Source of the DNA: Tricholomella constricta
Taxonomy: Eukaryota > Basidiomycota > Agaricomycetes > Agaricales > Lyophyllaceae
DNA: 64,000 nt
Reading direction: 5' to 3'
Assembly: GCA_013368375.1 (NCBI GenBank)
Contig: JAACJP010000055.1
Span: 1-64,000, forward strand
The notes under the pieces were generated by a model. The model was not told the origin of the DNA and searched no databases. It saw only the letters and a list, made by a program, of their open reading frames with translations. This document shows positions 43,537 through 54,514 of this stretch, piece after piece (position 1 is the first letter of the stretch; each line of letters starts with the position of its first letter). A program made the translations under genes and the position numbers.

Positions 43537-46500
43537 ATGACACACACCATGTCCACGACCGGCCCTACTGCAAGGCCCCGCCTTCCGTCTGTGCCTAACC
43601 CGCCCCCAACCCCGCTTTCCCCTTCCCTCTCCGCCTCGCCCGCGTCCCCGTCCCCATCTCTTCTCGCCCTCGACATGAAGCGTCTCCTCGCCAAGCCCGC
43701 CCCGCCCTACGCCCGCACCCAGTACGGCAGCGGCAGCGAGTCCGAGACCGGCGCTGGCTACGGGTACAGCTTCTCGGACGGTGGCGGTGTGAGCAGCATG
43801 CGCAGCCGTGCTCGACAGGAGCGAGAACGAGAGATGGAGGAGAGAGAAATGCGCGAGCTCTCATTCGACCGTGGCGCCCTGCTCGATCTCTCTTTCGACC
43901 ACCAGCAGCTTGGCCTTGCACGCTCTCCATCCCGGTCCCGCTCCCGCACGCGCTCCGAGGGGCACGGCAACGGTAATGACATCAACAACGACAACCACGA
44001 CCCGAAGCCCAAGTTACAGGGAAAGGAGAAGGAGAAACGCCCCCGCAACGTTCTCCGCCGCCGCCCCTCCACCATGGCCACCACCACCTCCATGACCTCT
44101 TCCCGTCCCAGCTTGAAACCCGCCTTCACGTCCGCTTCCACCCCCAGCTCGCCCCTCCTTGCCCCCACCCCGCCTTTACGCTCGCCCCTCCCGCCCATCT
44201 CGCCCCGGTCCCCACTCACGCCCTCAATGCTACCCTCGGGCTCCCCCAGGCCGACTCCGAGCCCGCGCTCCCGGAGCTTCGCGTCGATACGCACGCCCGC
44301 GACCAGTAAGGAAACGAACGCGACACAGACACAGGGCGCGTCAAGATCCGCTTCGGCCTCGTCGAGCACGGGGACTCCGCACGTCCATGTGCATGTCACG
44401 GACGTGAGGGGCGGAACGAGGAACGTGAGTGCGGGCGCGGGCGCGGGCGAGGCTGTCCCTAACCGGAAACGTACGTCCCACCTCTGATTAATTGTTCTCT
44501 CTTCATTCCATTTCGTGCACACACTGACATTAACTTTGACTTTTATCTACTCCACAGCCCGCCCCTCTGCCTTTCCATCATCCTTCCCCACCTCTTCCCT
44601 CCCCACCTCGCCCTCGCCCTCCCGCTCACCCTCAAGATCCCGCTCCCCCTCCACACGCCCATCCACCCCTCACAACCACCACCACCCCACCAGGACCAGC
44701 GCAAGCGCAAATGCAAGCCTCACGCCAGCCGCAGCCGTCGCCGCCGCCTACAAGCGGCAGACCGCTTTGCACGACGCCGTTGCAGCCTCTGTCTTGGGGG
44801 ACTACAACCACGATCACAACCCCCCCTCGCACGCACATCCCCATCCCCATCCCCATCCCCATTCCCGCCCCAAACACACGTATGGGAGCCTGGGCCGGAC
44901 AGCGGGTGCGGGTGCGGGCGGGAAAGGGAAGGGGGAAGGGAGCAGCGAGCCGGAAGGCTTCGAATACGACCTGATCGAGAGAGTCGTCGTGCGCGGGCGC
45001 GGGAGGGAGGCGCATGCTTCTTCCGGGTCCGGAACTGGCTCGGGATCTGGGTCCGGGTCTGGGTCGGTGTTCGAGTTTGTGTCTATGTCGGTATCGGCGG
45101 GTGCGGGTGCGGGTGCGGGGAGGGATCAGACGGAAAAGGAACAGGAGAAGGAGAAAGATAGGGAGAAAGATAGGGAGAAAGACAAGGACAAGGACAAAGG
45201 CACAGTAGCAGCACCATCTTACACGATATTCGGCTCCCCCTCCGGCCGCCTCGTCGCCGTCGGGGGACCAGAATCGGAGTCGCACCACCACCTCGCATCG
45301 TGGGAGGGCTCGCGCGGGCTTGTGCGCCGGGCGACTGTAGCGCCCAGCGCGGGAGGGGGAGGAGGGCTGAAGACGCTGACGCGCAAGGTGTCGGGGCGGT
45401 TCCGGCGGGACGAGAACGAGCGCGCAGGGGGAGGAGGGGGAAGGGAGTTTGAGAGGGGCGGGGGGCGGAGGGGGGTGAGCATGAGTGTTGAGCGGGGAAG
45501 GGAGCGGGATGTGGGTCGGGAGATGGGCCGGCCGAGTTTACAGGAACGGCGGGTGGTGGGGGTGGGGACTGCAGGGATGGGGATGGGGATGGGGAGGAGT
45601 GGGAAGCGGATGACGGTGGCTGCGCTTGGGGGGGAGCTTGGGCATGCACAGGGGCAGGGGCAGGAGCACCGGCGGTCGTTGCGGCTTTCGATCGACACGT
45701 TCCCGGAGGAGGTGCGGGTGCTTCGGCGGGAGGAGCGCGCGCAGCTCCGGGGGAGCCCTGCCAGCGGGAACACGCCAAGCCCCAGTCCCAATGGGGTCTC
45801 CTCGTCGTCGTCGTCGGCGGGTGGGAGCAGCAAGATCTGGAAGCTGATGAAGCGGATTAGCACGGGCGGGCTGAGGGAGAAGTATGCGTACCAGGACGGG
45901 GCCGCGCCGCCTGTCCCTGCGCTTCCCAAGCAGTACTCCTCGCCTGCGCTGCGGTCCGAGGCGGCCGGCACAGTGACACCCAGGGTTCCGCTGAGTGGGC
46001 AGTCGCAGGCTGGTTCGGCTGGGGCGTCGTCCTCGGCATCTGGGTTCGGGAAGGCCGTGCGCAAGAAGGCGTCGGTGATCCTTGCCCACGCACCATCATC
46101 CAAGCCCGCCTCGGCGCCCACCACGCCCCTTCCTCCACCTCGTTCACCGCTCCCTCCAGGAAAGACGGTCGTCGTCCGCCCTTCGCCGCCCACGTCCAAC
46201 GCACGGCCGAGCACCGCGACGCGCTCGTCCTCGCCCAACTCGAGCGACGTCGCCTCCGCACGCTTTTTCTCGGGTTCGGGCTGCCGCCAATCTGCCTCGG
46301 CGCATTCCAGCGCCTCCTCCCTGCTCGTCGAGGATGCCCCACCGCCGGTGCCGATGCGGAAGCTGAAGCTGGGACAGCACATCATCCCCCCGAGCGAGCT
46401 GGGCCGCATGCACAGCGACGAGGGGCACGGCGGCAGCGAAGAGTCGCATCATCATCATCATCCCCCCCACCACTCGCAGTCACAGTCTTCGTCTTCTTCT

Positions 46501-47768
46501 TCTCATCAGCACCACCAGCACCACCACCAGCACCAGAAGACGACCCCCTCGCGCAAGGGATCAAGCAGCAACCCGCTCAAGAAGCTCAAGCTCGTGCTCC
46601 CCACCAGCCCGTACTCGCCCACCAAGCAGGCGAGGAAGAGCGACGACTGGATGATCGTCCACACGCCTGCGGTCGAGCTGGCCTCGCTGCCTTTGCCGCC
46701 GCGCCGCAACGGCAACGCACCCCCGCTGACCCGGATCAGGAGCGACGCCAATACGCCGACGCCCAACACGAGCTGGAGCGGGCGCAGCGGGGCTGGGCTG
46801 GAGGGTGACACTCAACGGGATGCGGATATGGACATGGAGTGGGAGCGCGCTTGGGGCATCGGAGAGACGGCGCAGCAGCAAGGCGGAAAGGAAGAGGGCA
46901 ACAGCAACGGCGACAGCAGCAGCAGCAGCCGCGCGGCCTCCCCTATGATCCCCTCCTTCTCCACCGCACACCCCATCAACGCCTTCCCACCCCGGCGCCC
47001 CTCTTCTTCGGACGACACCAAACCATCGCGCCCCTCCCCTGTTTCAGTGGCCTCGTCCATGCCCCAGGTGCATCAGCACCCCGCGCAGCTGGACGATGCG
47101 ATGCACTTGAACAGTCCCATTTTGTCAATGCCCACACCAACACCAACACCACCGCAGCAGCAGCAGCAGCAGCAGCCGCCGCCGAGACCCTCGAGAAGCG
47201 CACAGAGGCCGCCTCCCCCTGTGGGTGGCGGGAGCACGTCCAGGTCTAGATCCATGTCCAGATCCAGGTCCACGCCCACGAGCCCCGTCCGCTCGCCCCC
47301 CACGCGCGTGCCCGTGCCGGCGTACCACGACGTCCCCCATGCCGCTGTCTTCTCCGCAACAAATCCCCCTCGCCCTAACCCTTACCCTTACCCTTACCCT
47401 TCCACTCCCACTCCGATTCCCAACCCTAATCCTAATCCCATTCCCAATCCTAATACCAACAGGCGTTCCACGGGCGGCCACAGCACGGCTTCTACGGCCA
47501 CCATCACGCACGCGCGCAGGCGCTCCAGCTCCTTCATCGCCGGCTCGGGCTCGGGATCGGGCTCGGGCTCGAACTCGTTTCCGATGGGGCGCGCGGGTGT
47601 GGGTGCGGTGCTGACGGAGCAGGAAAAGGCGGCGCGGTGGGAGGATCTCCTAGAGCGGAGTGCGCGGGCGGGGGAACGTTGCATCTGGACGCGGGCGGGG
47701 ATGGGCTGCGCAGTGATCGGTTGAGGTTTTCGGAGATTTCGGAGGTGTTGACGTTGAGCTTGTATTAG
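43537..47768 (+). CDS. Large Ser/Pro-rich disordered protein, 3' frame broken
   Basis: Two exons (43537-44470 and from 44558) encode about 1370 residues of low complexity, rich in Ser, Pro, Arg, Gly and His, with (DK/EK)n, Gln and Ser runs. Two islands look conserved: GSSKIWKLMKRISTGGLREKYAYQ and a block around LKLVLPTSPYSPTKQARKSDDWMIVHTP. As written, the frame ends at 47724 with ERCIWTRAGMGCAVIG. One additional G in the run of five at 47670-47674 would instead give GGTLHLDAGGDGLRSDRLRFSE and a stop at 47768, a much more protein-like ending after the conserved EKAARWEDLLERSARAG. I therefore extend the feature to 47768 and regard the break as a sequence error or recent mutation. Start could also be the ATG at 43549. 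Disordered proteins like this often serve as scaffolds; no function is known. Confidence 0.65.
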
Positions 47769-47883
47769 GCTAGCTTGGGTGGTGATAGTGCTAAGTGTTA
47801 GTATCTGTCGCCGTTTTTTCTTGGATTTTTTTTCATTATTGTAGATCGCCCTTGATACACACGCGCGTTGATTTATTTAGTTG

Positions 47884-47915
<32 letters not shown>

Positions 47916-48599
47916 TATAACTAATGATAGTGTTGGTTTTTGTTCAAGTTCTTTCGTGCGGGGGTGGGATTTGCAGGGTGATTGATATATCAAAAGGTGA
48001 TCGAAAGCCGTTAACGTTTGTGAGAATGGTTTTTCCCTTTTGAAAATGAACTAGGCAGCTATTTCTTCAATCCACATGCGCGGCGGCTTCCGCCATTCCT
48101 TCCGCCTTTGCGTCGAAGTTGACGTTCACGGGCGAATTCCGGCAAGTCAAAACGTTTGTGAGAATGGTTTTTCCTTTTGAAGGTGAACTAGGTAGCTATT
48201 TCTTCAATCCACATGCGCTGTGGCTTCCGCCATTCCTTCCGCCTTTGCGTCGAAGTTGACGTTCACGGGCGAATTCTGGCAAGTCAAATGTCCTTGGTAT
48301 TTCTGACATACGGAGGTTGGTTGTATTTAGTTCCGTCACCCGTGGCAACTTGTGTCGACGTTCATTTTTCATTTAGAATAAATACCGCAAAGACAGCCCC
48401 ATCGTGACGAACTCTTGATTTCGGGAAGCCCTTCTTTGGCGCCCACAGTCATCTGTATTTGCTGCCTCCTGTTGACCTTCGACCACCGTGACCATCTTCT
48501 GAAGGCGTCGCCGCAGCCCGCGCCCAGCGCCCACTTCTCCTCGCCCAAGATGAACGTCGCGTGCTGTGGACCACCTTGCGAAACTCTAGTGGATTCCCA
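47769..48599. other. Intergenic region with tetranucleotide repeat and tandem duplication
   Basis: A (CTTA)n run lies at about 47883-47916. A direct duplication of about 138 bp lies at 48013-48287. Otherwise no gene is seen. The 3' end of the next minus-strand gene is at 48600. Confidence 0.6.
48013..48287. repeat. 138-bp tandem duplication
   Basis: The unit starting aacgtttgtgagaatgg occurs at 48013-48150 and again at 48151-48287. The copies differ at about seven places, including one deleted base in a C run. The unit has no long reading frame. The first copy follows the tail of the large Ser/Pro-rich gene. Confidence 0.9.
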
Positions 48600-50119
48600 T
48601 CATGTACACTCATGTGCTCTAATTTGATCAATGTCTGTGCTCGTCGCCGAAACTTTCCGAGCAGGGCCTCCATCTGCATTGGCCTCCTTCGAAACCCATG
48701 CAGCGGCAGATGACATGTGCGTTTTGCCATCAAGGGGGTTCACAGCAACCGATAGACGCGCGGGGGATGCAGGGCGCACAGACGAAAGTTCAATATCCTG
48801 TACAGATTGAAATCCGACTTGAGTACTGAATCCAAATGTCTCCACAGTGGAGCGTTGCCGGCTGACAAGCACGACAACAATGGAGGGATACATTGCCTGT
48901 GGGCAAAATTCAGCTAATCTGGAACAAAATGCAGGGCAGCAACAGCGAGCACGCACAGTCACATACGTCCGCAAAGTCAGAACAACGTCTTCGCCAATTA
49001 CGAGAGACGGTACCCGAGGTGCAGGAATAAAGTCCATCACTACTATTGCGGTCTGGACCATCTTTGTCAGAGATGGGTGGAGGTGGCCAGACATAACAAT
49101 TGTACCTGGAGAGCGCAATAGGCGAGACCTGATTCAACAAGCACGATCAAGACTTTCTGAACGGGCGAGGTGGAGTTCTGCTTAATTCCCATTCTTTTAA
49201 GAAATCGGAGATGGCCCCTGCTGACGTTGAGCCAATGCATAAAGATGGTAGGGAAAGCTGTCCACGCACCACAATCTATAAAAAATTAAACTTGTGGCTG
49301 TGACATTCGTTAGCAGCGAAAGCGCCAGAAATGCCGCGAATATGTCTTTGATTAATTGATTCAACATGGGGTTTTGGAAACCCTTGAACAGGAGTACGCG
49401 ATGTGCGACACCCGCTCCTGTAAAGGTCCGATAGTTGATGAGAAAATTAGACTCGACCTTTAGAACCCCTCGAGGACTCGACGCACCAATGGTACCAAAC
49501 AGGAGAGCATATGGAACGAGCATAATCCATTGCTTGTCCGGATACAGAACCCAGGCTCTCCATATCACGACACTATCACTCAGGATTATCTGAAAAGTGT
49601 CAATATCAGGTCCAATGGTGCACTCTTGACATCAAAAAATATACGCACTATCAACGTGGATGTCACGAATATGATGCGGGAGAACGGGAGAATTCTTTCG
49701 TCTACCCTCGCGCGTCTTGAGTTGTCGAGTATCCCAGCAGAATCAACCAGAACTCCTTTGATACTAATCATATAACTTCTGAGGTAGGAGATGCATGCCA
49801 AAGAGCAGGCGAGGAAGGCTGTCAGAGTCAGCCCCAACATTGTTTGGGTGGATCGGGATGCAAGGCCGCGTTGTCTGCAAAAATTAGATTAAAACAAAGG
49901 GCTCATGCGTCAAAATGCAGGCAATTACAGCAACGTAAACGTAGAGAAGGAAAAAAGCATGATGAATACTCCTGTACAGCCCAACATGAGATTATTTGTG
50001 AGCGATTGAGGAAAGAGGTGTGGCGTACCATAAAGCAGAGCATTCGAAATGAAGGCAGCGAAGTCTACCTCAAACCCGCGACCGACATGCTGGAGAAGGG
50101 CACGTTCATCGGGCGACAT
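48600..50119 (-). CDS. Multi-span membrane protein of an Agaricomycete family
   Basis: The start at 50119 (MSPDERALLQHVGRG) leads through short exons into a series of membrane helices: NALLYGVFIMLFSFSTFTLL, then QTMLGLTLTAFLACSLACISY, then FVTSTLIV, then VIWRAWVLYPDKQWIMLVPY with ALLFGTI, then DIFAAFLALSLLTNVTATSLI, then VQKVLIVLVESGLAYCALQ and MYPSIVVVLVSRQRS. About seven helices can be counted. The motifs WRAWVLYPDK and SPVQKVLI..VESG are typical of a large family of 7-span proteins in mushrooms with no proven role. A receptor-like layout is possible, but no ligand or G-protein link is known. The cytosolic tail after VSRQRS is Ser/Ala-rich. Exon borders are only partly resolved. Expanded, poorly conserved families like this one are typical for this lineage. 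Confidence 0.75.
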
Positions 50120-50683
50120 GATACAAAGAACGGTGGAGAAAAGCTTCGTTCCGCATAATTGACTTGGTGTATAAAAGCGGGACTTGAAGCTTGAAGTTTC
50201 AGGGAGCTTGTGATGTGCGATGATCAGATTGGAGCGAATTGTTTGTAACAATTCACCATTGAAAGCGATTCTAAAATTGAAAACCACGGCACAAATCAGT
50301 AAAAACATCACTCTCATTTAATTTTAGAACCCAATCTTCAGGCGTCCTCGAAGATAGTTTGTGGATTTGATGGTTGCCCGGTTCATGCCACTGACATCCC
50401 AGTGACTGCTTGAGATTGCATCACATTAACGTCTCCTGCTTTAGATACCTAAAGCCCAAGACATTTGACGGAGCGCACAGATATCGAAGTTGGAATAATA
50501 GCTGACGAGACGTACTTGGCCTCTTCGATCCCGCATGCCAGGAAAAGGCACTTGGCGGCAAACGCACGATGTTAGTGCATGCTGCATAGCAAGGCATCCC
50601 CGCCCTCATTTCCATTCCTGTACCACGCATCAACTCGTTAAGCTTTGATCAACGACATATACATTCGGTTCGGTTGAAAACCA
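50120..50683. other. Intergenic region, nothing recognised
   Basis: It lies between the start of the multi-span membrane protein gene and the end of the F-box gene, both on the minus strand. It should contain the first gene's promoter. Short frames have no domains. Confidence 0.5.
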
Positions 50684-52927
50684 TCACGCAGCGCCGGTGC
50701 CCGTCCACCCAATGTGCATGACCTCGATCTCCACGACCCTCTGATGTTCGGGATCAGTCTACATCGACGATCCATGTCAGCATGTGTGTACATCACCAAG
50801 ATTCGGAAACAAAAACAAAAAAAGAGAAAGAGAAAAACAAGAAGGAAAAAGAAGCTCACCCGCAACCCCACAAGCCTCTCCTCATCCATCAACACCCCTT
50901 CAAACCCAAGCCCAAACCCAGACCCACGCCTGCCACCACTCCACCTCCGTGTAAATGACACGTACGGCAACGCACTCTGGACCGGATCCTCAAACGCAGG
51001 GTGCACAAGCGTGCTCGGGCGCGTCACAACCTCCACCTCCACCCCGCCCTCCCCATTCCCCTCCACTCCCTGTGTGCATGTCGGAGGCCCCGTCCCCTCC
51101 GCGGCCGAAAACTGCCGCACGACCATTGGGTTGAAGTCCAACACCCGCAGGCCCTCCCCTTCTCCTTCTTCTTCCCCCTCCTCCCCCTCGTCTTCATCAC
51201 CACCGCCACCGCCATAATCTTCCCGCCTCGGCTTCGCGCGGAGCACGCACCGCGTCCCAGCGCTCGTCGTGATCCACCGCGTCGGCGTCCCCGCAGTGGT
51301 CATCCAGCGCGTCATGGGCGGGCCCCAGCCCGGCCAGGGCACGTGGTGGGTTGGTCTTAAGGGTACGGGGAGAGACGCTGGGGTGATGGAGTTCGCATTC
51401 GCGTCACCGCCTCGATGGCCCTGGTCTTGAGGTAGCGCACCATCAGAGCTTTGCTCTCCCTCTCCCTCCGTCCCTTCGCCTGCGTCGCCGTCTTCACCCG
51501 CATCTCCACCCACACCCGCAGCCACACCGCCCTCTCCGAATCCCTCAGCATCAACGTCCACCGCATGCGAATCCACCACCAACGCCCGCCCCACCTCATC
51601 CAGCACCCCCAAGCCCGCCCGCTCCATTGCCCTCCGCACAACTCTCAACACGTCCCCCCGGCGCACCAGCATCACCAGCCGCTGCGCGTCCCTCTCCGTA
51701 TCGATGCCGAAGCCCAGCACCACCAGTCGCACACGCGCCGTCAGGAGTATCAGCGCCTCCTCCGGCGCCGTCGCAAAGGCCGGGGCACGGGGCGACGCGG
51801 TGGTGGTGGTGGTGGTGGCGGGGTTCGGCTCACCGCGACTAGCGAGCGTGACGAAGGCGTACCCGAGGGCGAGGGGGGGCAGTGCGAGCGTGACGAGGGG
51901 GTGCGTTGGCTCGTCTGCGTCTGCACCTGCGGGGATGGCCCAGACGTCGAGGGCGGCGGTGCGGGTGTTTGGGAGGAGGAGGAGCGTCGGAGAAAGGAAC
52001 ACGACGCTAGCGTAGGTGTGGTTCGGTGCGTGGACTTCCTGTTGGGAGAAGAAGGGGTGAGGTGGGGGGGGGATTAAGTGTCGGGTTTGGTTTAGTTAGT
52101 TGGTTGCACATTCGGGTCGCGAGGGGAGCGCACCATTTTGAGGGCGCCGGTCTGCCATTCGAAGACGTAGAACCGGTCGCGGGGCTGGAGGGGGTTGAGG
52201 AAGTGAGTGGTGACGAGGGCGAGGTGGCTGCCGACGATCTCGATGCCAATAGAGGGGCGCGGCCAATGGGACTCGCTCACGAAGAGCACAGGGCTGCGTG
52301 CGCGGGGGTGTGGCTTGCCGGTCGAAAACTGGAGGAGCTGCAGCGCTAAAATGTGCCTGAGGCGATTTGTTGGGTGCGGTTGTCTACGGTCAAGAATACA
52401 AGACAAATTAGATTCGTGAAGAGGAATATGGGAGGTGGCGCGCGCACGTACGTGGTAACGACCGCGATGAGGTCGTGTTCGTAAACGTTGAGGCCTACAT
52501 CGATCAAAGTGCAGTCTACATCGATGCTCGACCAGCTTACGGGGTCACTCGGTGTGGACGGCAACTTGCAGTAGTGCAGAGCGCGGCGGCTCTCATCACC
52601 AAGCAGATAGACGCCGCCCATCAGATCGTAAATGCCCGTCGGGCGGTGCTGCACTGATATTGTCTTTTGGAAGTCGAAATTGAGGCGGGCCCAGCCCTGC
52701 TCGCGGCTGTTGAGCAGGGCCAGGCGCTCAGCAACAACGCTACCATGGGTGCTACGCGGGTTATCCTCGACCTGGGCAGCCTGAGTAGCAAAACGGTATT
52801 GGAGGATCGGGAATGCCTTGAAGTATTCATGCAGAGTGGGGTGTGCCTGAATGATAGACACAAGCTCTGCAAGGTCGAGAAAACATAGGATTCGGACAAT
52901 AATCTCAGGCGGCAGTCGAAGCAGCAT
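50684..52927 (-). CDS. F-box protein
   Basis: Four exons (52927-52452, 52383-52134, 52038-50860, 50758-50684) sum to 1980 nt, giving 659 residues. The N-terminus is an F-box (MLLRLPPEIIVRILCFLDLAELVSIIQAHPTLHEYF), which binds Skp1 in SCF ubiquitin ligases. The following part, with short beta-like blocks (GVYLLGDESRRALHYCKLP; IGIEIVGSHLALVTTHFL; DRFYVFEWQTGALKM; LRVLDFNPMVVRQFS), fits a propeller-like substrate domain, though no standard repeat is clear. A long disordered acidic insertion (EDEGEEGEEEGEGEG) sits in exon 3. The last exon gives VVEIEVMHIGWTGTGAA. The protein should direct some target to ubiquitination; the target is unknown. F-box proteins are strongly expanded in Agaricomycetes. 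Confidence 0.85.
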
Positions 52928-53143
52928 CTTCGAGACAATCAAAAATCCGATTCGAACCAATTGTGGGAATGCGATAAGATAAGATCATACCTTCATGTTA
53001 GTCGGTAGCAGCCAACCTTTCAACGGGTGACAGTCGTACCTTCATGTACTTATCATGGGTTGAGCACAAGAAAGAGTACATTTGCTACAGCGATTCTATC
53101 TTAGAACTGTGACAGAAAGCTACAAAGTTTGTTGCGACGACTG

Positions 53144-53610
53144 TCACGAGTCGGAATCGTCGAAGTCGTCGTTGTAAAAGATGATCAAGACGGCGATGTC
53201 GTCGCCGCTGTAGCCACAGACGTCAGCGTTGAAGTCTGAGGGCTCTGTGCCCAGAGCAGCTGGCTGAGCTAGTGCGAGCAGGCCTCGTCCTTGTCGTGGT
53301 GTGGCCGGATATCTGAAGCATCATGTGATAATGCTCACAACTAGCCTTCCAAGGAGCACACAATTTTCTTGAGGGGTTCAAAACGCGGTATTTTCTGGCG
53401 TTACGTCGAATAAAACTTTGGTTGTGGACCATTGCAACGAGAAGCGTGGTCTGCTTAGTGTTTGCTGCGGGGCTGTGGTGTTTGCTGGCTGCAGCGTTTG
53501 CTGTCGTGGCCAAGGTAATTTCATCAAGTCGCTCCCCGATGACAGTTAACGTCTGTCGAAGATCGACAGGGGTGTATTGCGCCGCAGCATCTACAAAAGA
53601 TAAGTTCAGA
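53144..53610 (-). pseudogene. Short relic or end of an unknown gene
   Basis: Two coherent reading stretches lie on the minus strand. The upstream one (about 53600-53300) reads YTPVDLRQTLTVIGERLDEI and then LLVAMVHNQSFIRRNARKY. The downstream one (about 53310-53144) reads GLLALAQPAALGTEPSDFN and GYSGDDIAVLIIFYNDDFDD and ends with TGA at 53144. The two are in different frames and I found no clean intron to join them. The pattern with IRRNARKYRVLNPSRKL resembles a common but uncharacterised Agaricomycete family. It is most likely a truncated or frameshifted copy; a normal gene with an unseen intron is possible. Confidence 0.4.
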
Positions 53611-53799
53611 GCTTAATAAAGGGCAGCGCGGTAAGCAAGGCAGTACATGGTCCTTAGGAGCAGATGTTGAAAGAATTCAACCTACGGCTCTAGCTGCACA
53701 CTGTTCGTCGTCGAATTACCGTCGATGCATGGTGGTGCATGCTGGTTTTCGGCAGACACAGATGAGGGGTTCGCGCGTCGAAACAGCGTGTTTAATGAC

Positions 53800-54350
53800 A
53801 GACCGAGACCAAGCCACCAGTGATCGACCGTGAAACGGGGCTACCTTACAGGACAAGTAAGGGCGATTCGAGCCCCTCGTCCTCGTTGTTCCATCCCTGC
53901 CTTCAATCAAATGCCCTCCTGGAAGACGCGAGGCCGTCGAAACCGATAATAAAAACATAAAGTCACAAACGTACCCTTCTTATGACAATGATGCCAGGAG
54001 GCTGAGGGTTTGGGCCAACGATGAGCGAACCTATGTCGATATCGGGATGCCTCGTGTGCTAGAGTCAGTGCGTCAGCGTCCTGAGGTACGTATGCGTATA
54101 ACTCCAGTGTGCAGTCCAGGTCCAACCCAAGAGATCAGAATGTTCTGGTTTCGACGGAAGACTGAAGGAGAGGCGCACACCTTGCGCGCAGTAAGCCACT
54201 GGAAGCAGATCAAGCAGAGTGAAGTCAAGGGCCCATTGAAGTGCGCGTGGCGCTGAAGAGAAAGAGAAAACCTGCGAGACCGAGGACAAGATGCAATTCT
54301 GAGGAGAGTCCTTGTAAAGAAAATCGACAGTGTCGTCCAACAGCACCAAA
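53800..54350 (+). repeat. Dispersed repeat, copy 2 (partner near 11.5 kb)
   Basis: It shares ordered blocks with 11470-12170, for example accagtgatcga, cgagcccctcgtcctcg, cgaaaccgataa, aggctgagggttt and caacagc(g/a)(t/c)caaacatca. The similarity is diverged and gapped. The copy ends about 150 bp before the Crinkler-like/kinase gene. Confidence 0.6.
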
Positions 54351-54514
54351 CATCATCCATCCGATCATCATGACGGGCCGCCACACCCTCTTCATCGTCC
54401 TACTCAACTTACGCCGTAGCTCTTCCGTACTGCAATATGTCTTAAAATGAGCACAGTAAAGCAAGTAATTACTCCTTGGAATCAACCCTTTCTACGACTG
54501 AGAATTTTGATTCC

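Larger units (their letters stand above)
52928..54514. other. Intergenic region with a relic gene and a dispersed repeat
   Basis: Contains the short minus-strand relic at 53144-53610 and the second copy of the dispersed repeat at about 53800-54350, each listed separately. I see nothing else. Confidence 0.5.
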
